Shown: positions 1 through 11,100 of the stretch, in pieces
How positions within the stretch are numbered: position 1 is the first letter of the stretch
Layout of the letters: each line of letters begins with the position of its first letter
Source: Formosa sp. Hel1_31_208
GTDB lineage: Bacteria; Bacteroidota; Bacteroidia; Flavobacteriales; Flavobacteriaceae
NCBI RefSeq assembly: GCF_900104785.1
Contig: NZ_LT629733.1
Location: forward strand, 218,501 to 282,500
Direction: 5' to 3'
Length of the DNA: 64,000 nt
Notes under the pieces: generated by a model
Databases searched by the model: none
What the model saw: only the letters and a program-made list of their open reading frames with translations
What the model was told of the DNA's origin: nothing
Made by a program: the position numbers and the translations under genes

Positions 1-279
1 TGCCGATTGCTTGCTCATACGTCCAGCAGGCACAGGCCTGTTTTTAGTACGATCCATTAAAGCATCTAAATCTTTTTCAATAATTTGATTATAAGCGTTC
101 GAAGCTCCAACCATAAAATAACCACCAAATGCCAGTAAAACTAAAGTGTAGACATCAACTTCTATGGCACCCAACAAGTAGCCTGCAAGCGCTGAAAACA
201 CCACACTTATAGAAAGTCTCATTTTAGTGATTTCCTTAAAATCGGAAATTATTGAAGCTTTGGGGACAGATGTTTTCAC
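1..279 (-). CDS. ctaB: Protoheme IX farnesyltransferase (heme O synthase), 5' part, cut by the window edge
   Basis: Membrane UbiA-family prenyltransferase that farnesylates heme b to heme O for the aa3-type terminal oxidase. Only the first 93 codons are present. They include a hydrophobic first helix (LSISVVFSALAGYLLG) and the Asp-rich substrate motif NQIIEKDLDALMDRT followed by KNRPVPAGRMS, typical of CtaB/CyoE. I chose the GTG at 279 as start because a good promoter (311-343) lies just upstream. The frame is open further up to a TTG near 343, but that would fall inside the promoter. The oxidase genes it serves are 20 kb away in this window. Confidence 0.85.
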   Translation of the reverse strand, partial: MKTSVPKASIISDFKEITKMRLSISVVFSALAGYLLGAIEVDVYTLVLLAFGGYFMVGASNAYNQIIEKDLDALMDRTKNRPVPAGRMSKQSA

Positions 280-310
280 AGTACTCAATACACGTCTTTT
301 TATTGCGTCT

Positions 311-343
311 GCAAAGATACTCTGAAAAAAGCTTTTGGGCAAT
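311..343 (-). promoter_or_regulatory. Bacteroidota-type promoter for ctaB
   Basis: Read on the minus strand, TATCTTTGC (319-311) matches the -7 consensus TAnnTTTGC exactly. An ATTG (343-340) sits 20 nt upstream in place of the -33 TTTG. This predicts a start of transcription about 25 nt before the GTG at 279. Confidence 0.6.
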
Positions 344-425
344 TCTATTAAGAAATAAATAGGAACCAACTACTTTTATAATCAAGACAGTCAACCTTTA
401 TTTATCTTCATCGAAGATTTTTAAA

Positions 426-2537
426 TTAAAAATCGTTGTACCAATTAAATAAATCTGTTCGGACACCAATATTAAACCATGCTGTATTGGTGTTTAATGC
501 GGCAGCTGTATTTGCCTGTGGATCGTAATTCCTAAAAGTGACATTGGTGAACAATCTTAAATTAGTCACTGGATTAAGGATATATCCCGCTTGTAAATCG
601 GCCTGAAACACATTAGTTGCATTTCCTTGACCAACTGTAATTCCTGTTTCAGCATTACGATCAACTTCACTTCGATATATATTACTGCCATAGTTTGCAA
701 AATCATTACCCGTGTTAAAATCGAACCCTCGTTTTCCTAAAATCAACTTCGCATCTGTGAACCATCGTTTGTAATTATAGTGACCTATAAGAATAGCCTC
801 GCTAAAATTAGCTCCCCAAAGATGTGCCATGGGTTGATTATTATGCGCATAATTAAGGACTATAGAATTATGAGAATAAGTATATGGGCGGACCCGGTTG
901 TATTCAAACTGGAGTAATAAATTATCAACCTTAAACGCATCAAAATACTTCACTCCTAATTGGTATCCGAACTTATTCTTCCAACTTTTCTTTCCTCCTG
1001 TGATATCATTTAAAGAAAACTCATCTAGAATAAATTGTCCATAGACATTCACTTTGTTATTCCATTTGTATTTAGCCGTTGCTCCTAAGATTGCATTACC
1101 TGCGTCTTGACCAGTAGAAAACTCTATTGCACGATAAAAAATTACTGGATTTAAATAGTTAATATCAAAACCTCTATTATTGTCATTTGTCCAAAGTACC
1201 GATTCAAACAATCCAATGTTTAAGCGTTTAGAAACGTTCCAACTCAAATAATGATTAGCCATATATTTAGTTAAAAAAGCTCCATCTTCTGTAACTTCAG
1301 GTCTTACATCTCGAAGCCACATCCAAGTATTGGTATATTTTATTTTCCAAAATTTTGTATTTAGTTTTAAAAATGGGTAGGGACTAGCAACATCGCTTTG
1401 CAATAATGAACGATACCCATCACCGATAAAGTTTTTACCGTGACCGAACTGAATATTTATAAATTTGGCAGGTGAATAAGACAAATACCCTTCAGCTACT
1501 GGATAATCATATCCGTCATTTTTAAAACGTTTAGATAAGCCACGACCTGGAACAATAGGTTCTCCTCCTGAGGCTGCAAGAGCGTCTGCATAAGCGTTAA
1601 AGTATTGTGCAAATCGTCCTTGACTCTCATAGATGGATGCTGAAAATGTAAACTTTTTGCCTAGACCTCCTTGTATAAAAATTCCTCTGGTATTGTTATA
1701 TGTTGTGCTAAAATCTGCTTCAGTATCGGTTCCTAGCTGTAAATCAAAAACAGGATCTGCGATAAACCAATAATCTTTGCCTTGTAAAGTCACCAAATGT
1801 TCATTCCATAATTTTCTACTCCACCAACTATCACTGCCTTTAATAAGTGCTTCTTTTTCAGCTTTAAAATCATAATACGGAGACACATCATCATACATAA
1901 ATGGTTTAGCTGCGGTATGACTATTCGTACCCAATCCATTCATGTCTTGATCAAATCTCGCATAATAATTGTGCGTAAAGGGGATATTTAACTGACTGCT
2001 ATATTCTAACTTCTGATAAGGTATGATGCTATCGCTAACATTGATGTATTCTTTACTAACATCCTCATTTAGACTACTTCCTTTTGTAATTTTTAATGAC
2101 GTGTCTTCAACTTGTTTTGATTGAATTTCTGCAGGATTAACCAATGGTATATTGATTCCTAATGAATACTGAAAAAAGGTAGGTTTACCATTATAGGTTC
2201 CTGGAGTAACTTTAGGTAAATCTTGGAATACACGCCTAGCTTCATCTTTTAGTTCATCATAAACTGCATCGATATAAAGGATTGTGATTTGCCCTTCTTT
2301 ATCGACTTCAAAAAGCAATTTAATTTCACCCTTGTAACTATCATCATTTACAACCTGAGGCACTTTAAATGACTTAAATATTTCGGTATTGATTTTATTA
2401 TTAAAACATGCTTTGAGCTCATTAATTGGCTGTGCTTCACAACCAGGATATACTGGTGATTTTTCAAAATTTGAAGGCTCTTGAGCCCTGCAAATACCTA
2501 CAAACATTAAAACAAAAAGCAATAAGATTTTCTTCAT
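426..2537 (-). CDS. remB: RemB-like gliding motility / outer-membrane surface protein
   Basis: 703-residue exported protein. An N-terminal signal peptide (residues 1-18, ending CRAQ) is followed by a TonB-C-terminal-like domain (about 28-135, starting VYPGCE and ending with a GINIPL strand). The C-terminal two thirds is rich in aromatic and Asn residues, alternates polar and apolar residues, and resembles the capsule-assembly (Wzi-like) outer-membrane beta-barrel family. This architecture matches proteins annotated as gliding motility protein RemB in Flavobacteriaceae. RemB is a motile surface adhesin in Flavobacterium johnsoniae, but that role is inferred here. The gene lies downstream of two tonB genes and is separated from them by a strong terminator (2596-2637), so it is probably transcribed alone. 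Confidence 0.7.
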   Translation of the reverse strand: MKKILLLFVLMFVGICRAQEPSNFEKSPVYPGCEAQPINELKACFNNKINTEIFKSFKVPQVVNDDSYKGEIKLLFEVDKEGQITILYIDAVYDELKDEARRVFQDLPKVTPGTYNGKPTFFQYSLGINIPLVNPAEIQSKQVEDTSLKITKGSSLNEDVSKEYINVSDSIIPYQKLEYSSQLNIPFTHNYYARFDQDMNGLGTNSHTAAKPFMYDDVSPYYDFKAEKEALIKGSDSWWSRKLWNEHLVTLQGKDYWFIADPVFDLQLGTDTEADFSTTYNNTRGIFIQGGLGKKFTFSASIYESQGRFAQYFNAYADALAASGGEPIVPGRGLSKRFKNDGYDYPVAEGYLSYSPAKFINIQFGHGKNFIGDGYRSLLQSDVASPYPFLKLNTKFWKIKYTNTWMWLRDVRPEVTEDGAFLTKYMANHYLSWNVSKRLNIGLFESVLWTNDNNRGFDINYLNPVIFYRAIEFSTGQDAGNAILGATAKYKWNNKVNVYGQFILDEFSLNDITGGKKSWKNKFGYQLGVKYFDAFKVDNLLLQFEYNRVRPYTYSHNSIVLNYAHNNQPMAHLWGANFSEAILIGHYNYKRWFTDAKLILGKRGFDFNTGNDFANYGSNIYRSEVDRNAETGITVGQGNATNVFQADLQAGYILNPVTNLRLFTNVTFRNYDPQANTAAALNTNTAWFNIGVRTDLFNWYNDF

Positions 2538-2595
2538 AAAACAAACGCATCATTAGTTGACGAAAGATAGCTTTTTTTTTCAAAATGAAAATCAT

Positions 2596-2637
2596 AAAAA
2601 AAGACGGTTTAAATTAAAATTTAAACCGTCTTTTTTT
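2596..2637 (-). terminator. Intrinsic terminator of the distal tonB gene
   Basis: Perfect inverted repeat built on GACGGTTTAAAT with seven A on one side and seven T on the other, 42 nt in all. It lies just after the stop of the tonB gene at 2652 and before the remB start. It could work in both directions. Confidence 0.85.
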
Positions 2638-2651
2638 ACTGGGTAATTATG

Positions 2652-3452
2652 TTAATTCGCATTAAAAACTATAGGTAAATTATATATAACAGATACTGGT
2701 TTTTTACTTTGGTAACCAGGTTGCATTTGAGGAATCTTATTCGTCACTCGATTTGCCTCTTTTTCAAGACCTGGATGTGGAGCTCTTGTTAGTATATCTG
2801 TAACGTTTCCATTTTGATCTATCTTAAATTGAACTGTTATGCGCTGCTTGCCAGACAAACCGTATTTGGATGCTATGTCGGTATCAAATTTTCGCTGTAC
2901 AAGTCTCCCAATCTTTTCATTCATACATTTAATTCGATCTTTATTAGTGGTCATTTTTTCACAACCTGGATATACTGGGACAATTTCAACATTTGTAAGA
3001 TCAAAGGGTTTATTACTGTTAACAGGATCTGCTGGTTTTTCAATTTTTCCTAAAGCATTTGGATCTATTGGCTCTTTCGTTGGTTCTGGGGTTAGATCAA
3101 TAACCACTGGATCTATTGGGTCCGTGTTTTCTATAATAGCAAACTTTGGAGTTATGACCTTTTTAACCTGTTTTTTCACAGGTTTTGATTTGGGCATGTC
3201 CGGCTCAGGAATATAATTTTTAGGGTCGTAAGTATAATCATCAGAGTCTAAAGGCTCAAGGTATGCTGAATCCATACTTTTGGTTTCGAATTTCATTTCG
3301 AATAGACCATAGGTTGCCAACAAACACATAATGAGTCCGATTTGAAAATACAACGTCGTGTTTTTTTGTAAATTTGCATCGTGCTTGTGTGATTTTGGCA
3401 CTAATTTATTGCTCTGATCAGCAATATTGTGCGATTTTGTAAAATCTTTCAT
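2652..3452 (-). CDS. Energy transducer TonB-family protein (first copy)
   Basis: 266-residue inner-membrane protein expected to transmit proton-motive force from ExbB/ExbD to TonB-dependent receptors. From the chosen ATG (3452, MKDFTKSHN) there is a cytoplasmic N-terminus, one membrane helix (about residues 33-50), a Pro/Lys-containing periplasmic linker (PKSKPVKKQVKK) and a C-terminal TonB domain (about 155-266) with VYPGCE, two conserved Cys, and APHPGLEKEA. An upstream in-frame start would add 18 residues rich in hydrophobics and is less likely. It lies downstream of a paralogue (3570-4304), with a terminator between, so the two are probably separately regulated duplicates. Whether it serves iron uptake or another receptor cannot be seen here. 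Confidence 0.85.
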   Translation of the reverse strand: MKDFTKSHNIADQSNKLVPKSHKHDANLQKNTTLYFQIGLIMCLLATYGLFEMKFETKSMDSAYLEPLDSDDYTYDPKNYIPEPDMPKSKPVKKQVKKVITPKFAIIENTDPIDPVVIDLTPEPTKEPIDPNALGKIEKPADPVNSNKPFDLTNVEIVPVYPGCEKMTTNKDRIKCMNEKIGRLVQRKFDTDIASKYGLSGKQRITVQFKIDQNGNVTDILTRAPHPGLEKEANRVTNKIPQMQPGYQSKKPVSVIYNLPIVFNAN

Positions 3453-3510
3453 AATACTTAAATTTAAAATGTTAATATTATGAAAAAATCGCAATAAGCA
3501 TACCAAAGTA

Positions 3511-3543
3511 AAAATCCCATCTAATTAATTTAGATGGGATTTT
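3511..3543 (-). terminator. Intrinsic terminator of the proximal tonB gene
   Basis: A 14-bp perfect stem (AAAATCCCATCTAA with its complement) around a 5-nt loop, flanked by A and T runs. It lies 27 nt after the tonB stop codon at 3570 on the minus strand. Confidence 0.85.
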
Positions 3544-3569
3544 GAATTATACTAATAATAACTGTTTTT

Positions 3570-4304
3570 CTAGTCTTGCACTTGGAATAAAATTGGCAGT
3601 GAATAAGGTACTGTAACAGCCTTTCCTCTCTGCTTTCCTGGTTTCATTTTTGGAAGTAAGTTAATTACTCGCTTCGCTTCTTTTTCTAAACCTGGATGCG
3701 GTGCTCTTGCTTGAACCCCTACAATGTTTCCTGTTTTATCTATTTTGAAAATCACGTTAATACGTTGTCTTCCTGATAGCCCTAGGTCGCCTGCTAAATC
3801 TGTATTAAACTTTTTATTTACAAACTTGCTGATTTTATCAGACATACATTGCTTTTTCGCATTATTGCCTTTTTCTTTTTCACAACCTGGAAAGATTGGT
3901 ACGTTTTCAATGACAGAAAATGGAACTTCTATATCTTCTTCAACCTCTTCAACTTCGATTTCTTCAACCTCAACAATTTCTTCTTCTTGATCTGTTTCTG
4001 TTGATTCAATTACCGTTTCTTCAATTTCTTTTTCATCTTCAACAATTTCAATTTCTTCAGGTACCACTGGAGGCGGAGGTGGCGGTGGAGGTGGAATTAA
4101 TTCTTGTTGTGTAATTGGAATTTCTTCTTCATCTAAATCATCTAAATCTAATTTTCCAATATCAATATTTGACTTCTCATATGACTTATAATTTATTGTC
4201 ATATAAGTCAAAGCCATCATTAATGCAAGACCTACGGCAAAATAGAGGGAACTATTTCTGCTAACATCTGCCTTTGTACTTTTTTTAGGTTCCATGTGCT
4301 TCAA
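3570..4304 (-). CDS. Energy transducer TonB-family protein (second copy, acidic linker)
   Basis: 244-residue TonB. Short basic N-terminus, one membrane helix (residues 20-38), nine consecutive prolines (71-79), then an almost purely Glu/Val/Ile acidic linker (83-126), then the TonB C-terminal domain (130-244) with IFPGCE and APHPGLEKEAKRV. The acidic linker contrasts with the Lys-rich linker of the downstream paralogue and of classical TonB. A second ATG three codons in (4295) is an equally good start. The C-terminal domains of the two copies are clearly homologous, so this is a tandem duplication. Confidence 0.87.
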   Translation of the reverse strand: MKHMEPKKSTKADVSRNSSLYFAVGLALMMALTYMTINYKSYEKSNIDIGKLDLDDLDEEEIPITQQELIPPPPPPPPPVVPEEIEIVEDEKEIEETVIESTETDQEEEIVEVEEIEVEEVEEDIEVPFSVIENVPIFPGCEKEKGNNAKKQCMSDKISKFVNKKFNTDLAGDLGLSGRQRINVIFKIDKTGNIVGVQARAPHPGLEKEAKRVINLLPKMKPGKQRGKAVTVPYSLPILFQVQD

Positions 4305-4355
4305 ATTTTTTAAGGAATGCTAATTTAACTAATAATTTACTAAAAACGCAAGCTA

Positions 4356-4745
4356 TTAATTTAAATTTAACTTTCGATTTGTTCTTATGTGTAAGACTAT
4401 AGATGCACAGCTAACTCCTAAGGCGTTGGCAAGTGCATCATAAACATCAAACGTTCGGTAAGATGTCAAGACAGTTTGTAAAACTTCAAGAATGATGCCA
4501 TAACAAATTACAGCCAATGCTGAAAGCAGAATAACCCGCTTTATTTGGATTACTTTAAAGTAATTATAAACCAGTATTGTAAATAAAAAGTAAGCAAAAA
4601 AATGGTAAATTTTATCATCAAAAGAGAATCCCAGACTAGGTATACCACCCAAATGCATCAAACTCCCCATGGTCAATCCAATTACATAGAGAACCATAAG
4701 AGCTAGAGCCCATTTTTTAAGCGCCAACCACAGCTTTGTAATCAT
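4356..4745 (-). CDS. VanZ-like family membrane protein
   Basis: 129-residue protein with four predicted membrane helices. It has the VanZ-family pattern: a [13 protein letters not shown] helix (His in the membrane), then a GIILEVLQT segment with acidic and Gln residues, and a conserved [12 protein letters not shown] stretch near the last helix. The biochemical role of the family is poorly known; VanZ itself gives low-level teicoplanin resistance, which should not be assumed here. The chosen ATG overlaps the end of gcvH by 29 nt, which implies translational coupling. A later start would remove the first helix. Confidence 0.8.
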   Translation of the reverse strand: MITKLWLALKKWALALMVLYVIGLTMGSLMHLGGIPSLGFSFDDKIYHFFAYFLFTILVYNYFKVIQIKRVILLSALAVICYGIILEVLQTVLTSYRTFDVYDALANALGVSCASIVLHIRTNRKLNLN

Positions 4746-5097
4746 CAGCAGATAACAAATTATCTATCTCTGAATCATCAGAAATTTTGATTTTAATCAT
4801 CCAACCGTCACCATAAGGATCTGTATTTACCTTTTCTGGTTCGTCTTCAAGATTTTCATTGAACTCAACAATTTCGCCAGATAAAGGCAGAAATAAATCT
4901 GAAACTGTTTTCACTGCTTCTACAGTCCCAAACACTTCTTCAATATCTAAGGTCTCATCGAGTGTTTCTACTTCAACATAAACGATATCTCCGAGTTCAC
5001 CTTGTGCAAAATCTGTTATGCCAACCGTGGCAATATCACCTTCAATTTTGACCCACTCGTGATCTTTGGTGTATTTTAAATCTGATGGTATATTCAT
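4717..5097 (-). CDS. gcvH: Glycine cleavage system H protein
   Basis: 126-residue lipoyl carrier that shuttles the aminomethyl group between the P, T and L proteins of glycine cleavage. Length and sequence are typical: [15 protein letters not shown] at the start, [13 protein letters not shown], and the lipoylation site VEAVKTVSD with Lys63. It follows sprA's neighbourhood as in other flavobacteria and overlaps the vanZ-like gene downstream. A -7-like element (5127-5134) in the 61-nt gap after sprA suggests its own promoter. Confidence 0.97.
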   Translation of the reverse strand: MNIPSDLKYTKDHEWVKIEGDIATVGITDFAQGELGDIVYVEVETLDETLDIEEVFGTVEAVKTVSDLFLPLSGEIVEFNENLEDEPEKVNTDPYGDGWMIKIKISDDSEIDNLLSADDYKAVVGA

Positions 5098-5126
5098 CTT
5101 GTAAATAAATAATTAATGTATGGCTA

Positions 5127-5134
5127 CAAAAGTA
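5127..5134 (-). promoter_or_regulatory. Candidate -7 element for gcvH-vanZ
   Basis: TACTTTTG on the minus strand fits TAnnTTTG about 30 nt before the gcvH start. No matching -33 TTTG was found at the usual distance. Confidence 0.35.
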
Positions 5135-5158
5135 ATTTTTTTAGACTGTATTTACTAC

Positions 5159-8100
5159 TTAATTTCCAAAATTGTATCGCAATGTAAATCCTGATCTAAT
5201 TGTAGTTTGTGGAAATGCAGTTGATATTTCAAATTCGGAAAACGTGTAGTCAAAATAGAATATGGCTGTTAAGGCCTTAGTAAAGGCGTAATCTGCAGTA
5301 TACTTGAGCCCCCAAACAGTTTGACCTTGAGTAATTTGATTATTATCGATATCAAGATATCGAATAATGGTTTTATTATTTCTAACCGAAATATCGGCTT
5401 TCATATTTAAATCACTTTTAATCACTTGCCTTGGTCCAGCTAATTTGGATCTAATGCGAAGATCTTTTATTCGGTAACCTAGTCCTAGAATGTATTCATT
5501 ACCTTGTATTTCAGTAAGTAAATTGTTATCAAAACTCAATGATAAAATTCTGTCCTTTCGCATTTCAGCAAGAATTTTAATTGAATTTTTCATTTCAAAG
5601 TCTAATCTAAATAATGGACTAAACTGCTCTTCTAAGTTAATGTTACTAAATACTGTTCGGTTCTTAAAGTTTCCTGATTGGTCTAAAACATCTGGATCCT
5701 GATCTTCATAAGCCACTCCAGGTTGCAGTAATTGCGGATTTAAATCCAAGTTAGTTCTAAATTGATTAATTGTATAACTAGAACGATATCCATGTGTGAT
5801 TGAGAAACGTTTAAAATTCTTTTTAAACCATTTCATTTTCATGAATCCAGTATATTTTAACTGCCAATTAGGGATTGGAATATCTCTAAAGGCGGACAAA
5901 CTAATCTTGTCTGGACTCGTCCCTTTGTAAGCGGCTAAAAACGACGGTAATAATACGGCTTGACTATTTTTTCCAAATCCTAAGGGGTATCCCTCACCAT
6001 CTACCGCGAAGTTATCATTGCCATAAAAATTTCTCGCCAAACGTCTCGCCACAACTAATCGATTTGATCTAAAGTCTTCAAAAGGCGCAGACTGGGTTTC
6101 ATCACTTGCACTAAATGCTGTTTTAATTAATGCAGTTGAAATATTAAAGTTTCCGAAGGCATTTGTAATAAGTGGATTATAATCTAGCACACCATCAGAT
6201 CCTGGGTTGCCGTTAGCGTCAATAAAATCTTCAACCCTAAAGTTTTGTGTTGTGTTTTCAGAGTACACTCGACCTCCTGTTAAATCAATATTCAAATCTT
6301 TTATTAATTCTATATCTGCTGAAATGTCTAAAACTCTATTGGTAGTCTCACTGTATTGTTGATTGAAGTTAGGGAATACGGTCAACCAACCATTCTCTGC
6401 TGCCAATTGTCTGATATCTCTTTGACTTCCAAATGTATAACCGAGAGTTGGCTTAAGGGTTCCAATAAATCCAGGTGTACGTAAATAACCCGGTAAGAAG
6501 GAACCATTATTTTCAGTGTAGTTAATTTGTACCCGCTTCACTGCTGTGATTAAATCTATAGCTCCGTTTAAGATGGTAGAACCTGCACCTTTTTTACTTT
6601 CAGCTGGATTGGTCTTAGTTGGAGCATTAGGTTTACCGTCTTTACCGAGCGCTCCAGGTGTAGCCCTCTGACTTACTTTTGATCTTGTCTTCTTTTTAGT
6701 TAAACCAACATATTTGTATAAAGTCTCAAGGTTAAATGTTGAATTAATATTATGTGTGTTTGCATTTTGAATGCTGTTCCCCAAATTATAATTTGAGAAG
6801 GATCCATCATCGTTTTCAATACTTAAATTCTGATTTAAATCAGACCCTTTTGTCCATTGAAAATCTCCAGTATAAGAATACGTAGCGCGCATAAAACTCA
6901 AGGTTGGAATTTTATACAATGGAATCTCATAATTTAACTGCAATTGCTGACTTTGAATATTAGGGTCTCCCAAATCAAAGAATCCATCCCACACGTCCAA
7001 ATTTGGATCTTGTCTGCCATTGAGTTGATCATCAATAAAGTAATTTCTAACAATATTGGTATTCGCAGCCGTAAAATTCATACTCAAGGCCTTGGTCAAG
7101 TTGTAATTGATGACGTATTGCGTATTGAAATTATAATTTCTTCTGAATAACTCTTCCAATCCAATATTATCGCCTGCCAGATCTACTTCTCTAAACTTCT
7201 GTTTATTAAACTGACGAATGATATCTGTATTTACAGAAAAGCTTGTTGGAACAGGATTAAAGTTAAAGTCTTTTAGTATTTTCCAATACTTCCCTCTAAA
7301 TAATGAATCATTTTTCTTAAATGGTTCTATAGGAGTAGAATTGAAGCTATAGTTATAATTCACTCCTGCTCTTACATTTTGATTTAAAGACCGTTCAATC
7401 TCAAAGTCACGTCGTTCTTCTTTGTTATAACTATAGTTAAATGTCAAATTCTCAACATCATAAAATCTAGGTGTCTTATCTGTAGTCCTATTTTTTCTAA
7501 CACCAATAAAATTGATACTCTTACGTTTGGTATAGTTTTCATTGACCTTTAAAATAGAATCTTGATTGGTTGTATTATCTAATTGTGTCTGTAATTTTAT
7601 ATCTCTATAGAATTCATCATATTCAGGAGTGATGATTTGCTCACCTACTGCATAATTAAAAGGCAGTTGAATTCCCCACTTTTTAGGTAAAAGTTGACCT
7701 AAGTTCAGGTTAGTTACTACGTCGTATTGTTCTACATCTTCACGACTACGTTCGTTTGGACGTTGTTCTACTGAACCAAACCCAATGGTGCTTTTTCTTC
7801 CTGTTGCACTAACATTAGCAAAATCTGCAAAATTAGCATCCATTGCTGCTACTGCAGCCCAACCACCTTCATTATCTAAATCAGCGAGTCGTAATTCATT
7901 AAACCATATTTCACCACAAGCATTCATTCCATTATTACCTGGATTCTTAACTCCAACCATCAACACTCTCACTTCACCAAAATTAGGATTACCAATAATA
8001 GCTACTCTTTGTTGTCCTAAGGTATATGCATCAAATTCTCCTACCTCTGTCAATTCACCATCACTAAGATCGTAGAATGTTGGGTCTAAATTTGCCAGAG

Positions 8101-11100
8101 TTCCATTAGCAATTCCTAATGATTTGACTTGTTCTAAAATATCTAAATCAATATTGATCTCATTGGCTTCTGGCCATACTGCTTCTGCAGATGCGAAACC
8201 TGTTGACACTTGTAATGGTACTTCAATCTGATAATAATTCTGAGTAAAATCATTACCCATTCTTATAAATCCGACCAACTCACCATCATTTAATGTTCCT
8301 GTTTCTCCTTCTTCAGCGTGAATAAACATACGTAGTTTGTTATACTGACGCATGTCTACATTTATATTTTTAAATACTCCTCTAGAATCTTCAGGTTCTA
8401 ACTCACAAACCTCCACTTGCAGTGATTGTTCATTTTGTCTTATGATATTGTTATTATTATTTAATTGTTCTAAGACAACTCCTGGAGGCAAGACATAATT
8501 ACCATCATTTTCCTGAAGCCCTACAACTCCAACACTAAATTCTGTATTATCACTGTCATTATTTGGCTCATCATCTAAGGTTAAACGATAACGTCTCCAA
8601 TCACTTCTTACTAAATCTAAAGTTGCAAATCGCAATACCGTTGTTTCTGTAAAATCCTCTAAGAACAAACGAGCAAAACGCACCGATCTAATATCGGAGA
8701 TCCCGCCAATAGCTGTTCTACTCGGGCCTTCTCCTATTGGAATTCTAAACTGATACCACGTCACAGTCTCCGTTTCTCCATTTGGCAAAGTTACTTGACG
8801 TTCTTTAATATCATTTATTTGTGGGTTACTATCATTTAAAGCACTTGGTGTGACATCTATTTCATATTGAAAATAGCTGTCAATTGTATTCATAGTGTTA
8901 TCTCTATTAATATCTTCCACATCTGGTTGCGGCGTAGATCCACGATTAGTATCTGTGAACACATCTGGAGAGTTGCCCTCTAGACCATTATATTTTTTGT
9001 AGCGTTCAAAAATATCTCCTTCCGTATTCAAATAATAGGTGTAATTATCCTTTGCTGGATCTGTCAAACCTTGGTAAGCGCTATAAAATGGCGCAAGTAC
9101 TGGGTTGTCAGTAGGTGTTTCCTCTAAGTCATCATAACCATCGTATCCTACATCTTGATTAGCACGTTCTGCGCCACCTGTAGAAAAGGTATATATTAAT
9201 GATTGATTACTAGGAACTACAGTACCGTAAGATGTTGGTGTAAAGCCACTAACATCACCATTTTCTGGCAGACCATTTTCGTATTGCTTTTTACCATCCT
9301 TAATTATATCCTCTGAAATATTTCCTAGGTTGACAAATAATTTTCCTCCTTGGTTAGATGAATCGTCATCGTCTAAAAATGGATCTTGTATCCAAAATTC
9401 AATATATTCTACATTGGCTTGTTCAAAATCTGTAGACGTGATTTGTCTGGTGATCCCTGCCCAACTATTTTGTGGATTGGTCAAAGTTTCTGTACCAATA
9501 TTAATACCTGTAGTTTGGAAGTTATATGGACCTCTTTCCGTTGGGTAATATACAAGATCTAGCGTATTAATCACCGTTGGCTGTCCTTGAGCAATATCTT
9601 GTTGAGGGAATACTTCATCAATAAATACACGTCGTGTATATAAATTTGAAACATCATCATCACTGATGTCATTAGGGCGTTGATTACTATAAAATATAGG
9701 ATCAATTGTATACCAGTTCATAAGTGCACGATCAAATCCATTTTGTATGCCTGGGTTGTTTACTGGATCATTTTCTGAAACACCATTAATGGTTCTCGGT
9801 CTACTGGATAAAAACCAGGCTTGCGGTGATAATAAATCAATGGCGCCTTGTGTGCCTTCAAAATCATCTACATATGCGGTTGCTTCATTGTTGAAATCTG
9901 TTCCTTTTGGAGCACCTGGAGCTAAATAAGCAAATTCTCCTCTCACCGATAAGTTAGATGGTGCATCGGTATCAATATTTGGCAATTTATTCACCAATCT
10001 TGTAAAGAATGGAACTTCAGTTGAATAGTTACCATTAAATCCAAAAATAGTGTTATTGATTGGTTCTGAATTGAAATTGGCCTTTTGTGTAATTGGTCGC
10101 TCGTTTAAGTTTAACAAAGTAGCTCCTAAAACAAAATTCTCATTGAATTGGTGTTCAATATTAATTCCTGTAAAGCGACGCGTCTGCTGACCAAAAACAG
10201 CATTATTCTCTACGGAAACATTAATAGGAATGTTTGAAGATTTTAAAGCTTCATCAATAATAAACACTCGTCCTATTTGATAATTCACGGTGTAGTCTTG
10301 ACCTTCAACAAGGGTTCGCCCTCCTGCTGTCACAATCACAGATCCTCTTGGTACGTTGAAAGCTCCCAAAGGGATACCGTCACCTCCAGAAGATTTATAG
10401 CGACCTTTAATCTGGAATTTATTCTTTTCAGCTTCGTCTAAAGCAGCTGTTTTCGTTTGTTTATACAGGATATCAAAAACGTACTTTTCTTGATTCAGGT
10501 TAGTATAGGTTTCTAATTCGTAGTCTGCGTCATTATTGTTCGGATTTCCATCATCATCCAAAATATCAAAGAGGTAGCGTCCAAATGGCTCCACCTTTGT
10601 AAAGATGATTTTTCCATTCTCAGCCAATATGGTTTTTCCTTGCACGAAATCAAAGAATCCATCTCCACCTGCTTGTGGATCATTATTAAAATTAAGTCGA
10701 TCTAAATGAAACAGTCGAATAAGCGGTGTATCAATGATCTCTCCATCATCGGTGGTATCAAAAGGCGAGTTATTATTAAATACTGGAAAAGAGGTTCCTT
10801 CGACAGGTGCAATATAATTTAAAGGCGATGCCTCAGTATAAAATATATTAAGTCTGAAATCATCTTGATCCAACTGAAAAGCGCCAGTATCGTAGATATT
10901 TTTCATCATTAAATCCCATATTGGCTGATTAACATCGGTGATAGGACTCTTCAACATTTTAACAATCAAACTCTGCGTAGAGCCCTCAGCAATAACAAAA
11001 CTGTCATTGATACCATCAGCATTTACATCAGGACCGTTATCAATAATTCCATTGCCATCTACATCGGAATCGGTTTGGTCGTTGATGCCATCGCCATCAG

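Noticed and set aside
3920..4114. Plus-strand Leu/Gln-rich reading frame in the tonB region
   Set aside because: It is the antisense of the Glu-rich TonB linker and has no independent start signal.
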